The notes beneath the pieces are model-generated. The model worked only from the letters and a program-made list of their open reading frames with translations, did no database searches and was not told the DNA's origin. Position numbers and translations under genes: made by a program. This document shows positions 1-5,962 of a DNA stretch of 11,219 bases, piece after piece. The first letter of the stretch is position 1. Each line of letters opens with the position of its first letter. The stretch is taken from the NCBI GenBank assembly GCA_937901465.1, contig CALGTU010000023.1:1-11219 (forward strand), in the 5' to 3' direction. Source of the DNA: an uncultured Clostridia bacterium (lineage in GTDB: Bacteria; Bacillota; Clostridia; Oscillospirales; Ruminococcaceae).

Positions 1-609
1 GATCAGTTTCCTTCGGGCATCCTCCCTGTCAATGGATTCCAGAAGGGTTCGTTCCTCTTCCTTTGTAAGAGCTACGCCGTGTTCATTTTCATGTTTGGTG
101 TGTATCACAATTTCCAGAGGGTTATAATCTATCAATCGGTGCAACATAGCCATCTTGAAAATAACGGATAGCAGGCTGTAAATTTCTCCAGCGGTTTTGC
201 CTTTAGCTTCTTCTTCCAAATCATCGATTAAGTCTTGACAATCCTTTGGCGTAATCTTTACAAGAGGAATTTCTTCAAAATACGGTTGTAAGTATTTTAT
301 ATAGCGGTTATAGTCCGTTTTATACGTCTTTTCCGTAACCTTTTTTATTCTGAAATTCTCAAAATAATACATTGTAAACGAGTGAAAGGTTTTAGGGACT
401 CCCGTAATCTTTTTAGAAACTTTGGCGGTTTTTAACTGTTCGATAAAGAGCCGTTTTGCTTCTTCAAGATTTTTGTTGGAAGCGGATATATTATCCCCGT
501 TTCTACGGTAACGTATTTCGTAAATATAACCGTTTTTTCCGCTTGGTTTTTTGCGGATTCGTGCAGTACAACCATCCGCACGAAATTCTTTCCTGAATGT
601 TTTTGGCAT
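1..609 (-). CDS. Tyrosine recombinase / phage-type integrase, N-terminal part (runs off left edge)
   Basis: This is an open minus-strand frame of 203 codons with no stop, starting at the ATG at 609-607 (MPKTFRKEFRADG). A Shine-Dalgarno-like AAAAGGA (minus strand, 620-626) lies about 10 nt upstream. Residues ~25-60 (GYIYEIRYRRNG... EEAKRLF) resemble the three-stranded arm-type DNA-binding domain of phage and ICE integrases. Residues ~75-170 are a helical core-binding (SAM-like) domain, including EKTYKTDYNRYIKYL and YSLLSVIFKMAMLHRLIDYNP. The stretch LTKEEERTLLESIDRED marks the start of the catalytic domain. The catalytic Arg-His-Arg-Tyr residues would lie outside the window, so activity cannot be judged. 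Proteins of this family integrate and excise temperate phages and conjugative or mobilizable elements. The gene points away from the heat-shock operon, so most of any associated element should lie to the left. Its upstream side is directly adjacent to broken host genes. Confidence 0.88.
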   Translation of the reverse strand, partial: MPKTFRKEFRADGCTARIRKKPSGKNGYIYEIRYRRNGDNISASNKNLEEAKRLFIEQLKTAKVSKKITGVPKTFHSFTMYYFENFRIKKVTEKTYKTDYNRYIKYLQPYFEEIPLVKITPKDCQDLIDDLEEEAKGKTAGEIYSLLSVIFKMAMLHRLIDYNPLEIVIHTKHENEHGVALTKEEERTLLESIDREDARRKLI

Positions 610-640
610 TTGATTTATTTCCTTTTGTGTAAATATAATT

Positions 641-874
641 TTAGAAGAAGTTATAAAAGAAAATCCTGCTCTCTGCGGCAAAAACGCAGAGAATTTTGAC
701 GACTTCCCCATTCTCATAAAATTCATTGATGCTATGGATAACCTTTCCGTGCAGGTGCACCCTACAAAAGAATACTGTGCTCTTACAGGCAAGGGTCAGA
801 GCAAAACCGAATGCTGGTATATCATCGACTGCGAAGAAGATGCAAGCCTCATTCTCGGCTTTAAAGATAAGATC
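641..874 (+). pseudogene. manA: Internal fragment of a class I mannose-6-phosphate isomerase gene
   Basis: The plus-strand frame through 641-874 translates to about 78 residues that match, as I remember the family, the middle of type I phosphomannose isomerases, the zinc enzymes that interconvert mannose-6-P and fructose-6-P. Recognisable pieces are LEEVIKENP, FPILIKFIDA, DNLSVQVHP, KTECWYIIDCEE and LILGFKDKI. Three of the four expected zinc ligands are present: Gln and His of QVH (752-760) and Glu of KTE (809-811). The gene has no start: a stop at 611-613 and non-homologous sequence precede it. The resemblance ends near 874, where the sequence becomes an inverted nadE 5' end. Normal enzymes are around 310 residues, so only about a quarter remains and it cannot be functional. 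No frameshift is needed inside the fragment, which suggests a fairly recent break. Confidence 0.75.
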
Positions 875-958
875 TGTGATGTTTTTCGCATTGTATTCAC
901 AGTCTGCAACCTTAATATCGGGAATTCCACAGGCTATTTTAAGAAAACCGTCTTTCAT
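855..958 (-). pseudogene. nadE: 5' remnant of a glutamine-dependent NAD+ synthetase gene, fused to antisense manA
   Basis: The minus-strand ATG at 958-956 begins MKDGFLKIACGIPDIKVADC, followed by EYNAKNITDLIFKAEN. This closely resembles the N-terminus of the nitrilase-type amidase domain of glutamine-dependent NAD synthetases (NadE), which usually continues into a FPEL motif carrying the catalytic Glu. The resemblance stops after ~35 residues, around 855-866, where the DNA becomes the antisense of the manA fragment. The Glu-Lys-Cys triad and the whole synthetase domain are missing. The frame stays open by chance to a TAA at 641-643, giving a 105-codon chimeric reading frame. The start is well supported: GCGGAGG (core 968-972) lies 9 nt upstream and a consensus promoter lies at 1000-1028. 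The gene is broken, but its expression signals are intact. The assignment rests on recalled family sequence, not on a search. Confidence 0.68.
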
Positions 959-999
959 TTTCAAAAACCTCCGCCACATAAAATATATTTATTTATACC

Positions 1000-1028
1000 A
1001 TTATATAACTGTGGTTATTTTTTGTCAA
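1000..1028 (-). promoter_or_regulatory. Consensus sigma-A promoter of the broken nadE gene
   Basis: On the minus strand, TTGACA (1028-1023) and TATAAT (1005-1000) are separated by exactly 17 bp, both perfect consensus hexamers. Transcription would start near 993 and give a ~35-nt leader before the GGAGG and the ATG at 958. It now drives the chimeric frame, and potentially the integrase gene whose start lies only 32 bp beyond that frame's stop. Confidence 0.85.
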
Positions 1029-1068
1029 CTTGACATCACTTATTCCGAATACGCTGTTACGCGTGTTG

Positions 1069-1095
1069 TTAGCACTCTCACAAAAAGATTGCTAA
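1069..1095 (+). promoter_or_regulatory. Upstream CIRCE operator (HrcA binding site 1)
   Basis: TTAGCACTC (1069-1077), a 9-bp spacer and GATTGCTAA (1087-1095) match the CIRCE consensus TTAGCACTC-N9-GAGTGCTAA with a single mismatch in the right arm. The site ends 17 bp before the -35 of the hrcA promoter. It is a second, upstream operator for the HrcA repressor, 77 bp (about seven helical turns) from the one at the transcription start. Confidence 0.85.
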
Positions 1096-1112
1096 TTTTT
1101 TTCAAAAAACCC

Positions 1113-1141
1113 TTGACAACCGTTGGTTTTAATGGTATTCT
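1113..1141 (+). promoter_or_regulatory. Sigma-A-type promoter of hrcA-grpE-dnaK-dnaJ
   Basis: TTGACA (1113-1118), a 17-bp spacer and TATTCT (1136-1141) give a perfect -35 and a 4/6 -10. The predicted start near 1147-1149 falls in the left arm of the downstream CIRCE, so HrcA binding there would directly block initiation. No other convincing promoter was seen before hrcA. Confidence 0.8.
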
Positions 1142-1145
1142 ATGT

Positions 1146-1172
1146 TTAGCACTCGAAGAGAATGAGTGCTAG
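1146..1172 (+). promoter_or_regulatory. Downstream CIRCE operator (HrcA binding site 2)
   Basis: TTAGCACTC (1146-1154), a 9-bp spacer and GAGTGCTAG (1164-1172) match the CIRCE consensus except for the last base. It overlaps the predicted transcription start, the classical position for HrcA repression of heat-shock genes. It would also form a stem at the 5' end of the mRNA. Confidence 0.95.
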
Positions 1173-1206
1173 CACACTAGTGATTCAACTGTCAAAAGAG
1201 GTGAAA

Positions 1207-2256
1207 ATGATGCTTGACGAGAGAAAACTTAAAATCCTCGGCGCTATTGTCGATGAATATATAGTTACCGGCGAACCTGTTGGTTCAAAGACAATTTCAA
1301 AACTCGCAGACATCAATGTTTCATCAGCAACAATAAGAAACGATATGGCGGTTTTAGAACAACTCGGATATCTTGAACAGCCACACACCTCGGCAGGAAG
1401 AATACCTACATTCAGCGGATATCGTCTTTATATCGAAAAGATAATGAAAGAAAATCCGCTTTCAGAAGAAGACAAACAGATGCTTGACAGTATGCTTGAT
1501 ACTGACGCTCCCACAGAAGAAGCACTTATTCAATCAGCATCAACCGCTCTCGCGGAAGTTACAAAATGTGCGGTTGTAGCATCAAACCTTGCTCCGAAAT
1601 ATTCGGTTATAACAAAGGTTGAGGTTATTCCGACAGGAAAAAGACTTTATGTTCTTCTTCTCATAACTTCATCGGGAAGCATAAAGAATAAAGTCTGTCG
1701 ACTTGAATTCGACCTTACCCCCGAACAGCTTGATTTCTTCTCAAAATATATGGAAGAAAATTTAAGCGGTGTTTCGCTTGAGAGTCTTTCTGAAGAAATG
1801 TTCCAGCAGATAATCGTTGCTATGGGTGCATATATGATGACACTTTCTCCCCTTATAAATGCGATTTATGAAATGTCGAAAGGTCTTATGCAGAAAGAAC
1901 TTACAGTAAGCGGAGAAAAAAATCTTTTACAATGCAAAGATTTTGACCACAATGAAATAGTTGCTTTTTTAGAGCACAAAAACGAACTTACCGAACTTAT
2001 AGATGAAAGCTTCAACGGAATACAGGTTCTTTTCGGAAAGGAAAAGGATTCTTTTGTAATAGGAAATTCAAGTATGATTTCATCGCAAGTTAAAAAAGAC
2101 GGAAAGACCGCAGGTTCTCTGGGTATTATAGGACCTATGCGACTTGACTATAAAAAAGTTATTCCCTATATAGAATACTTTACCAAAAAAATCTCCGATA
2201 TAATTTCGGAAGAAGATATACCGGACACCCCGGGGAAAGGACCAGAAGAAGAATGA
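1207..2256 (+). CDS. hrcA: Heat-inducible transcription repressor HrcA
   Basis: HrcA is the dimeric repressor that binds CIRCE elements and shuts off class I heat-shock genes. Its folding depends on the GroE chaperonin in the model species. The N-terminal winged-helix domain (~res 3-75) shows the family signature SSATIRNDMAVLEQLGYLEQ followed by PHTSAGRIPT. The rest is the central GAF-like/dimerization region, and LDYKKVIPYIEYFTKKIS near the C-terminus is also typical of the family. At 349 residues it has normal length. The start at 1207 (or the adjacent ATG at 1210) follows AGAGGTG at 1197-1203. The in-frame ATG at 1162 lies inside the CIRCE site and upstream of that ribosome binding site, so it is not the start. 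It is first in the operon under two CIRCE sites and therefore autoregulated. Its TGA overlaps the grpE ATG. Confidence 0.96.
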   Translation: MMLDERKLKILGAIVDEYIVTGEPVGSKTISKLADINVSSATIRNDMAVLEQLGYLEQPHTSAGRIPTFSGYRLYIEKIMKENPLSEEDKQMLDSMLDTDAPTEEALIQSASTALAEVTKCAVVASNLAPKYSVITKVEVIPTGKRLYVLLLITSSGSIKNKVCRLEFDLTPEQLDFFSKYMEENLSGVSLESLSEEMFQQIIVAMGAYMMTLSPLINAIYEMSKGLMQKELTVSGEKNLLQCKDFDHNEIVAFLEHKNELTELIDESFNGIQVLFGKEKDSFVIGNSSMISSQVKKDGKTAGSLGIIGPMRLDYKKVIPYIEYFTKKISDIISEEDIPDTPGKGPEEE

Positions 2257-2777
2257 GTGAAGAAAACAAGATTGAAAACCTCGAGGAAGAAGTTTCAACT
2301 GCTGAAACAGAAGAAACAGCAGTAGAAACAGAACCCACAGAGGAAGAAAAGCTGAGAAAAGAGCTTGCGGATACAAAAGATCTTTATCTCAGAACCGTTG
2401 CTGAATACGACAACTTCAGAAAACGTACGGCAAAGGAAAAGATTGAGATTTACGGCGACGCTACTTTAAAGGCAGTTTCAGAAATTCTTTCTGTTATCGA
2501 CAACTTTGAAAGAGCGCTTGCGGTTGAAACATCAGACGAAAACTTCAAAAAAGGTGTTGCGATGATATTCAACCAGTATCTTGAAATTCTTAAAAAGCTC
2601 GGTGTTTCTGAAATCAAGGCTGAAGGAGAAGAATTCAATCCTGAATTCCACCATGCTGTTCAGCAGATTGAAGATGAAAATCTCGGAGAAAATATTATCG
2701 CAACTGTATTCCAGAAGGGATATATGTTAGGCGACAAGGTTATAAGACCTTCGATGGTTGTTGTTGCAAATCCATAA
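2253..2777 (+). CDS. grpE: Nucleotide exchange factor GrpE
   Basis: GrpE is the cytoplasmic co-chaperone dimer that releases ADP from DnaK. The 174-residue protein has the usual layout: an acidic, disordered N-terminus (res 1-30, rich in Glu and Thr), a long coiled-coil helix (~30-75, with LYLRTVAEYDNFRKRTAKEK), a helical bundle around SVIDNFERAL, and a C-terminal beta domain ending in GYMLGDKVIRPSMVVVANP. Its ATG overlaps the hrcA stop in an ATGA arrangement, so translation is probably coupled. AAGGA around 2237-2241 and an AGAAGAAG run just before the start may assist initiation. dnaK begins 40 bp downstream in the same transcript. Confidence 0.97.
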   Translation: MSEENKIENLEEEVSTAETEETAVETEPTEEEKLRKELADTKDLYLRTVAEYDNFRKRTAKEKIEIYGDATLKAVSEILSVIDNFERALAVETSDENFKKGVAMIFNQYLEILKKLGVSEIKAEGEEFNPEFHHAVQQIEDENLGENIIATVFQKGYMLGDKVIRPSMVVVANP

Positions 2778-2817
2778 ATTAAAATAAATAAAGAAAAAAT
2801 GAAAGAAGGAATTTATT

Positions 2818-4659
2818 ATGTCAAAAATCATTGGTATCGACCTTGGTACAACAAACTCTTGCGTTGCAGTTATGGAAGGCGGTAATGCCGTTGTTATCAC
2901 TAACTCTGAAGGCGCAAGAACAACTCCCTCTGTAGTAGGATTTTCAAAAACAGGCGAAAGACTTGTAGGTCAGGTTGCTAAGCGTCAGGCTGTTGCTAAC
3001 CCCGACAAGACAATCGCTTCAATCAAGAGACATATGGGTTCTGACTACAAGGTAAACATTGATGGCAAGGACTTTACTCCTCAGCAGATTTCAGCTATGA
3101 TTCTTCAGAAACTCAAGGCTGACGCTGAAAGCTATCTTGGCGAAACAGTTACAGAAGCTGTTATCACAGTTCCCGCTTACTTCACAGACGCACAGCGTCA
3201 GGCTACAAAGGACGCAGGACAGATTGCAGGTCTTACAGTAAAGAGAATTATCAACGAACCTACTGCTGCTGCACTTTCATATGGCATTGACAAGGAAAAC
3301 GACCAGAAGGTTATGGTTTACGACCTCGGTGGTGGTACATTCGACGTTTCAATCATCGAAATGGGTGACGGTGTTCAGCAGGTTCTCGCAACAGCAGGTA
3401 ACAACCGTCTCGGTGGTGACGATTTCGACGAAAGAATAATCAACTGGATGGTTGAAGAATTCAAGAAGGCTGAAGGAATTGATCTCCGTGGCGACAAGAT
3501 TGCTATGCAGAGACTTAAGGACGAAGCTGAAAAGGCAAAGATTATGCTTTCTTCAACACCTTCTGCTCCTATCAACCTCCCCTTCATCACAGCAGATGCT
3601 ACAGGTCCTAAGCACCTTGACCTTACACTCTCACAGGCTAAGTTCAACGAACTTACATCTGATCTCGTTCAGGCTACAATGGGTCCTGTTAAGCAGGCTC
3701 TCGCTGACAGTGGTCTTAAGGCTAGCGAACTCGACAAGGTTCTTATGGTTGGTGGTTCATCAAGAATCCCCGCTGTTCAGGAAGCAGTTAAGGACTTTAT
3801 CGGTAAAGAACCTTTCAAGGGTATCAACCCCGACGAATGTGTTGCACTCGGTGCTGCTATTCAGGGTGGTGTTCTCGGCGGAGATGTTACAGGTCTTCTC
3901 CTTCTCGACGTTACTCCCCTTTCTCTCGGTATTGAAACTGCAGGTGGAGTTTGCACAAGAATGATCGAAAGAAACACAACTATCCCCACAAAGAAATCAC
4001 AGATTTTCTCAACATATGCAGACAATCAGTCAGCAGTTGATATCAATATCCTTCAGGGTGAAAGAGAATTTGCAAAGGATAACAAGCAGCTCGGTATGTT
4101 CCGTCTCGACGGCATCGCTCCTGCTCCTCGTGGCGTTCCTCAGATCGAAGTAACATTCGATATCGACGCTAACGGTATCGTTCATGTTTCTGCTAAGGAC
4201 CTTGGCACCGGCAAGGAACAGAACATCTCTATCACAGCATCAACAAACATGTCTAAGGATGATATTGAAAAGGCTGTTAAGGAAGCAGAACAGTTTGCTG
4301 AAGAAGACAAGAAGCGCAAAGAAGCTGTTGACACAAAGAACAACGCAGATAACCTCGTATTCCAGTGTGAAAAGGCTATGGCTGACTTCGGTGACAAGGT
4401 TTCTGAAGAAGACAAGAACTCTATTCAGCCCAAGATTGACGCTCTCAAAGAAGCTTGCAAGGGTGACGACACAGCAGATATCAAGGCTAAAACAGACGAA
4501 CTTTCAAAGGCTATTCAGGAACTTTCATCAAAGATTTATCAGCAGGCAGGTGCTGCTGCTCAGGGTCAGCCCGATATGAATATGGGTGCTGATGCAGGCA
4601 ACGCAGGAAATGCCGGCGGCAACGATGATGTTGTTGACGCTAACTTTACAGAAGCATAA
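2818..4659 (+). CDS. dnaK: Chaperone DnaK (Hsp70)
   Basis: DnaK is an ATP-driven chaperone that binds exposed hydrophobic peptides together with DnaJ and GrpE. The nucleotide-binding domain (res ~1-355) shows IGIDLGTTNSCVAVMEGG near the start, NEPTAAALSYG, VYDLGGGTFDVSIIE and VLMVGGSSRIPAVQ. The interdomain linker is VTGLLLLDVTPLSLG (~357-371), followed by the substrate-binding beta domain and the helical lid. The 613-residue length is at the short end for the family. The Gly/Asn/Ala-rich tail ends in DVVDANFTEA and lacks the charged extension that often follows this motif. AGAAGGAA lies just upstream of the ATG. Codon choice is shifted toward AAG, CTC and GCT relative to hrcA, as expected for an abundant protein. 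Confidence 0.98.
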   Translation: MSKIIGIDLGTTNSCVAVMEGGNAVVITNSEGARTTPSVVGFSKTGERLVGQVAKRQAVANPDKTIASIKRHMGSDYKVNIDGKDFTPQQISAMILQKLKADAESYLGETVTEAVITVPAYFTDAQRQATKDAGQIAGLTVKRIINEPTAAALSYGIDKENDQKVMVYDLGGGTFDVSIIEMGDGVQQVLATAGNNRLGGDDFDERIINWMVEEFKKAEGIDLRGDKIAMQRLKDEAEKAKIMLSSTPSAPINLPFITADATGPKHLDLTLSQAKFNELTSDLVQATMGPVKQALADSGLKASELDKVLMVGGSSRIPAVQEAVKDFIGKEPFKGINPDECVALGAAIQGGVLGGDVTGLLLLDVTPLSLGIETAGGVCTRMIERNTTIPTKKSQIFSTYADNQSAVDINILQGEREFAKDNKQLGMFRLDGIAPAPRGVPQIEVTFDIDANGIVHVSAKDLGTGKEQNISITASTNMSKDDIEKAVKEAEQFAEEDKKRKEAVDTKNNADNLVFQCEKAMADFGDKVSEEDKNSIQPKIDALKEACKGDDTADIKAKTDELSKAIQELSSKIYQQAGAAAQGQPDMNMGADAGNAGNAGGNDDVVDANFTEA

Positions 4660-4680
4660 TTTAAGATAACTTCTAACAGA

Positions 4681-4713
4681 CGACGGTAGCGGAATTTTTC
4701 CGTTACCGTGTCG
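4681..4713 (+). other. Intercistronic hairpin between dnaK and dnaJ
   Basis: The left arm CGACGGTAGCGGAA (4681-4694) pairs with TTCCGTTACCGTGTCG (4698-4713). The stem has one G-U pair and a two-base bulge, closed by a very short T loop. It is followed by only a weak T stretch (TTTGATTAT), then the dnaJ Shine-Dalgarno. It looks like a partial terminator or an mRNA-stabilizing or processing structure that would lower dnaJ expression relative to dnaK. It may act on either role; the sequence alone does not decide. Confidence 0.7.
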
Positions 4714-4745
4714 TTTGATTATGAAGCATTAAGGAGGATTTCCCC

Positions 4746-5903
4746 TTGGCAGAAAAAAGAGACTACTATGAAGTGCTTGGCGTTCAGAAAGGTGCTTCTG
4801 ATGACGAAATAAAAAAGGCATATCGTTCGCTTGCCAAGAAATATCATCCCGACCTTAACCCCGACAACAAAGAGGCGGAAGAAAAATTCAAGGAAGTAAA
4901 TGAAGCTTATGAAGTTCTTTCAGACCCTTCGAAGAAAGAACGTTATGATCAGTTCGGACACGCGGGAGTTGACCCTTCATATCAGGGTGGAGGATTCGGC
5001 GGTGGATTTTCTGGCGGCGGATTCTCGGGCGGATTCGGAATGGAAGATATTTTCGACAGTATTTTCGGTGGCGGAATGTTTGGTGGCGGAAGAGCCTCAA
5101 ATGCAAATGCCGCAAGAAGAGGTCAGGATATTCAGCAGAATATTACAATCAGCTTTATGGAAGCTTGTAACGGCATAAACACCGATATTACTATTGAAAA
5201 GCTCGAAAAATGTGCTGAATGTGAAGGTAGCGGTTGTGCTAGCGGAACTCACCCCGAAACTTGTCCCGAATGTCATGGATCAGGTCAGGTAAGAGTTCAG
5301 CAGAGAACTCCTTTCGGTGTTATTTCAACAGCTAAAACCTGTTCAAGATGTAACGGAAAGGGCAAGATTATAAATAATCCTTGTCCTAAATGTGGCGGAT
5401 ATGGAAGATCAAGAGTTTCGAAAAAGCTCAATGTAAGCATACCAGCAGGTATCAATGATGGTCAGGCGATAAGACTTTCAGGTCAGGGAAACAACGGTGT
5501 GAATGGCGGTCCTTCGGGAGATGTTCTTCTCACAGTAAGCGTAAGACCCGACCCGATATTCATAAGAGATGAGTATGATATTCATATTGATATTCCCATT
5601 ACATTTGCACAGGCGGCTCTGGGTGATGAAATAACTGTTCCTACAATAGACGGAAAGGTTAAATACAACATCGCCGAAGGTACTCAGTCAGGAACTGTTT
5701 TCAGACTTAAAGGAAAGGGCGTTAAAAAGCTCAACAGTTCTTCAAGAGGCGATCAGTATGTAAAGGTTTATGTTGAAGTTCCTTCTAAGCTCAACAAGAA
5801 ACAGAAAGACGCCCTCAAAGCATTTGAAGAAACGCTTGAAGACGATAAGAACTATACAAAACGCAACGGGTTCTTTGAAAAAATAAAGGATATGTTTAAT
5901 TAA
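4746..5903 (+). CDS. dnaJ: Chaperone DnaJ (Hsp40)
   Basis: DnaJ delivers substrates to DnaK and stimulates its ATPase. Domains in order: J domain (res ~5-70) with the essential HPD at 34-36, a Gly/Phe-rich linker (~78-120), a zinc-finger region with four CxxCxGxG repeats (CAECEGSG, CPECHGSG, CSRCNGKG, CPKCGGYG), then the two C-terminal peptide-binding domains. The 385-residue length is typical of type I DnaJ. The start codon is TTG at 4746: AAGGAGGA at 4731-4738 sits 7 nt upstream, and the translation begins MAEKRDYYEVLG, exactly where DnaJ proteins begin. The non-ATG start and the preceding hairpin both suggest lower output than dnaK. It is the last gene of the heat-shock operon. Confidence 0.97.
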   Translation: MAEKRDYYEVLGVQKGASDDEIKKAYRSLAKKYHPDLNPDNKEAEEKFKEVNEAYEVLSDPSKKERYDQFGHAGVDPSYQGGGFGGGFSGGGFSGGFGMEDIFDSIFGGGMFGGGRASNANAARRGQDIQQNITISFMEACNGINTDITIEKLEKCAECEGSGCASGTHPETCPECHGSGQVRVQQRTPFGVISTAKTCSRCNGKGKIINNPCPKCGGYGRSRVSKKLNVSIPAGINDGQAIRLSGQGNNGVNGGPSGDVLLTVSVRPDPIFIRDEYDIHIDIPITFAQAALGDEITVPTIDGKVKYNIAEGTQSGTVFRLKGKGVKKLNSSSRGDQYVKVYVEVPSKLNKKQKDALKAFEETLEDDKNYTKRNGFFEKIKDMFN

Positions 5904-5910
5904 CATATAA

Positions 5911-5951
5911 TAAAAAACGGTATCGGAAAAATCCGATACCGTTTTTATTAT
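5911..5951. terminator. Bidirectional terminator between dnaJ and the chemoreceptor gene
   Basis: AAAAACGGTATCGGA (5914-5928) and its exact complement TCCGATACCGTTTTT (5933-5947) form a 15-bp stem with an AAAA loop. The arms supply a T-tract on both strands. It serves both the plus-strand dnaJ transcript and the minus-strand chemoreceptor transcript, whose genes converge here. Confidence 0.95.
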
Positions 5952-5962
5952 GTAATCTTAAA

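Noticed and set aside
1030..1058. Second plus-strand promoter for hrcA using TTGACA at 1030
   Set aside because: No acceptable -10 at 16-18 bp; the promoter at 1113-1141 is far better placed relative to CIRCE and hrcA.
1162..1206. Upstream in-frame ATG for hrcA adding 15 residues
   Set aside because: It lies inside the CIRCE element and close to the predicted transcription start, has no ribosome binding site, and HrcA homology begins at the later ATG, which has AGAGGTG in front of it.
3375..3964. Long open frames opposite or out of phase within dnaK and dnaJ
   Set aside because: They follow from biased codon use in highly expressed genes; no ribosome binding sites and no recognisable protein features.
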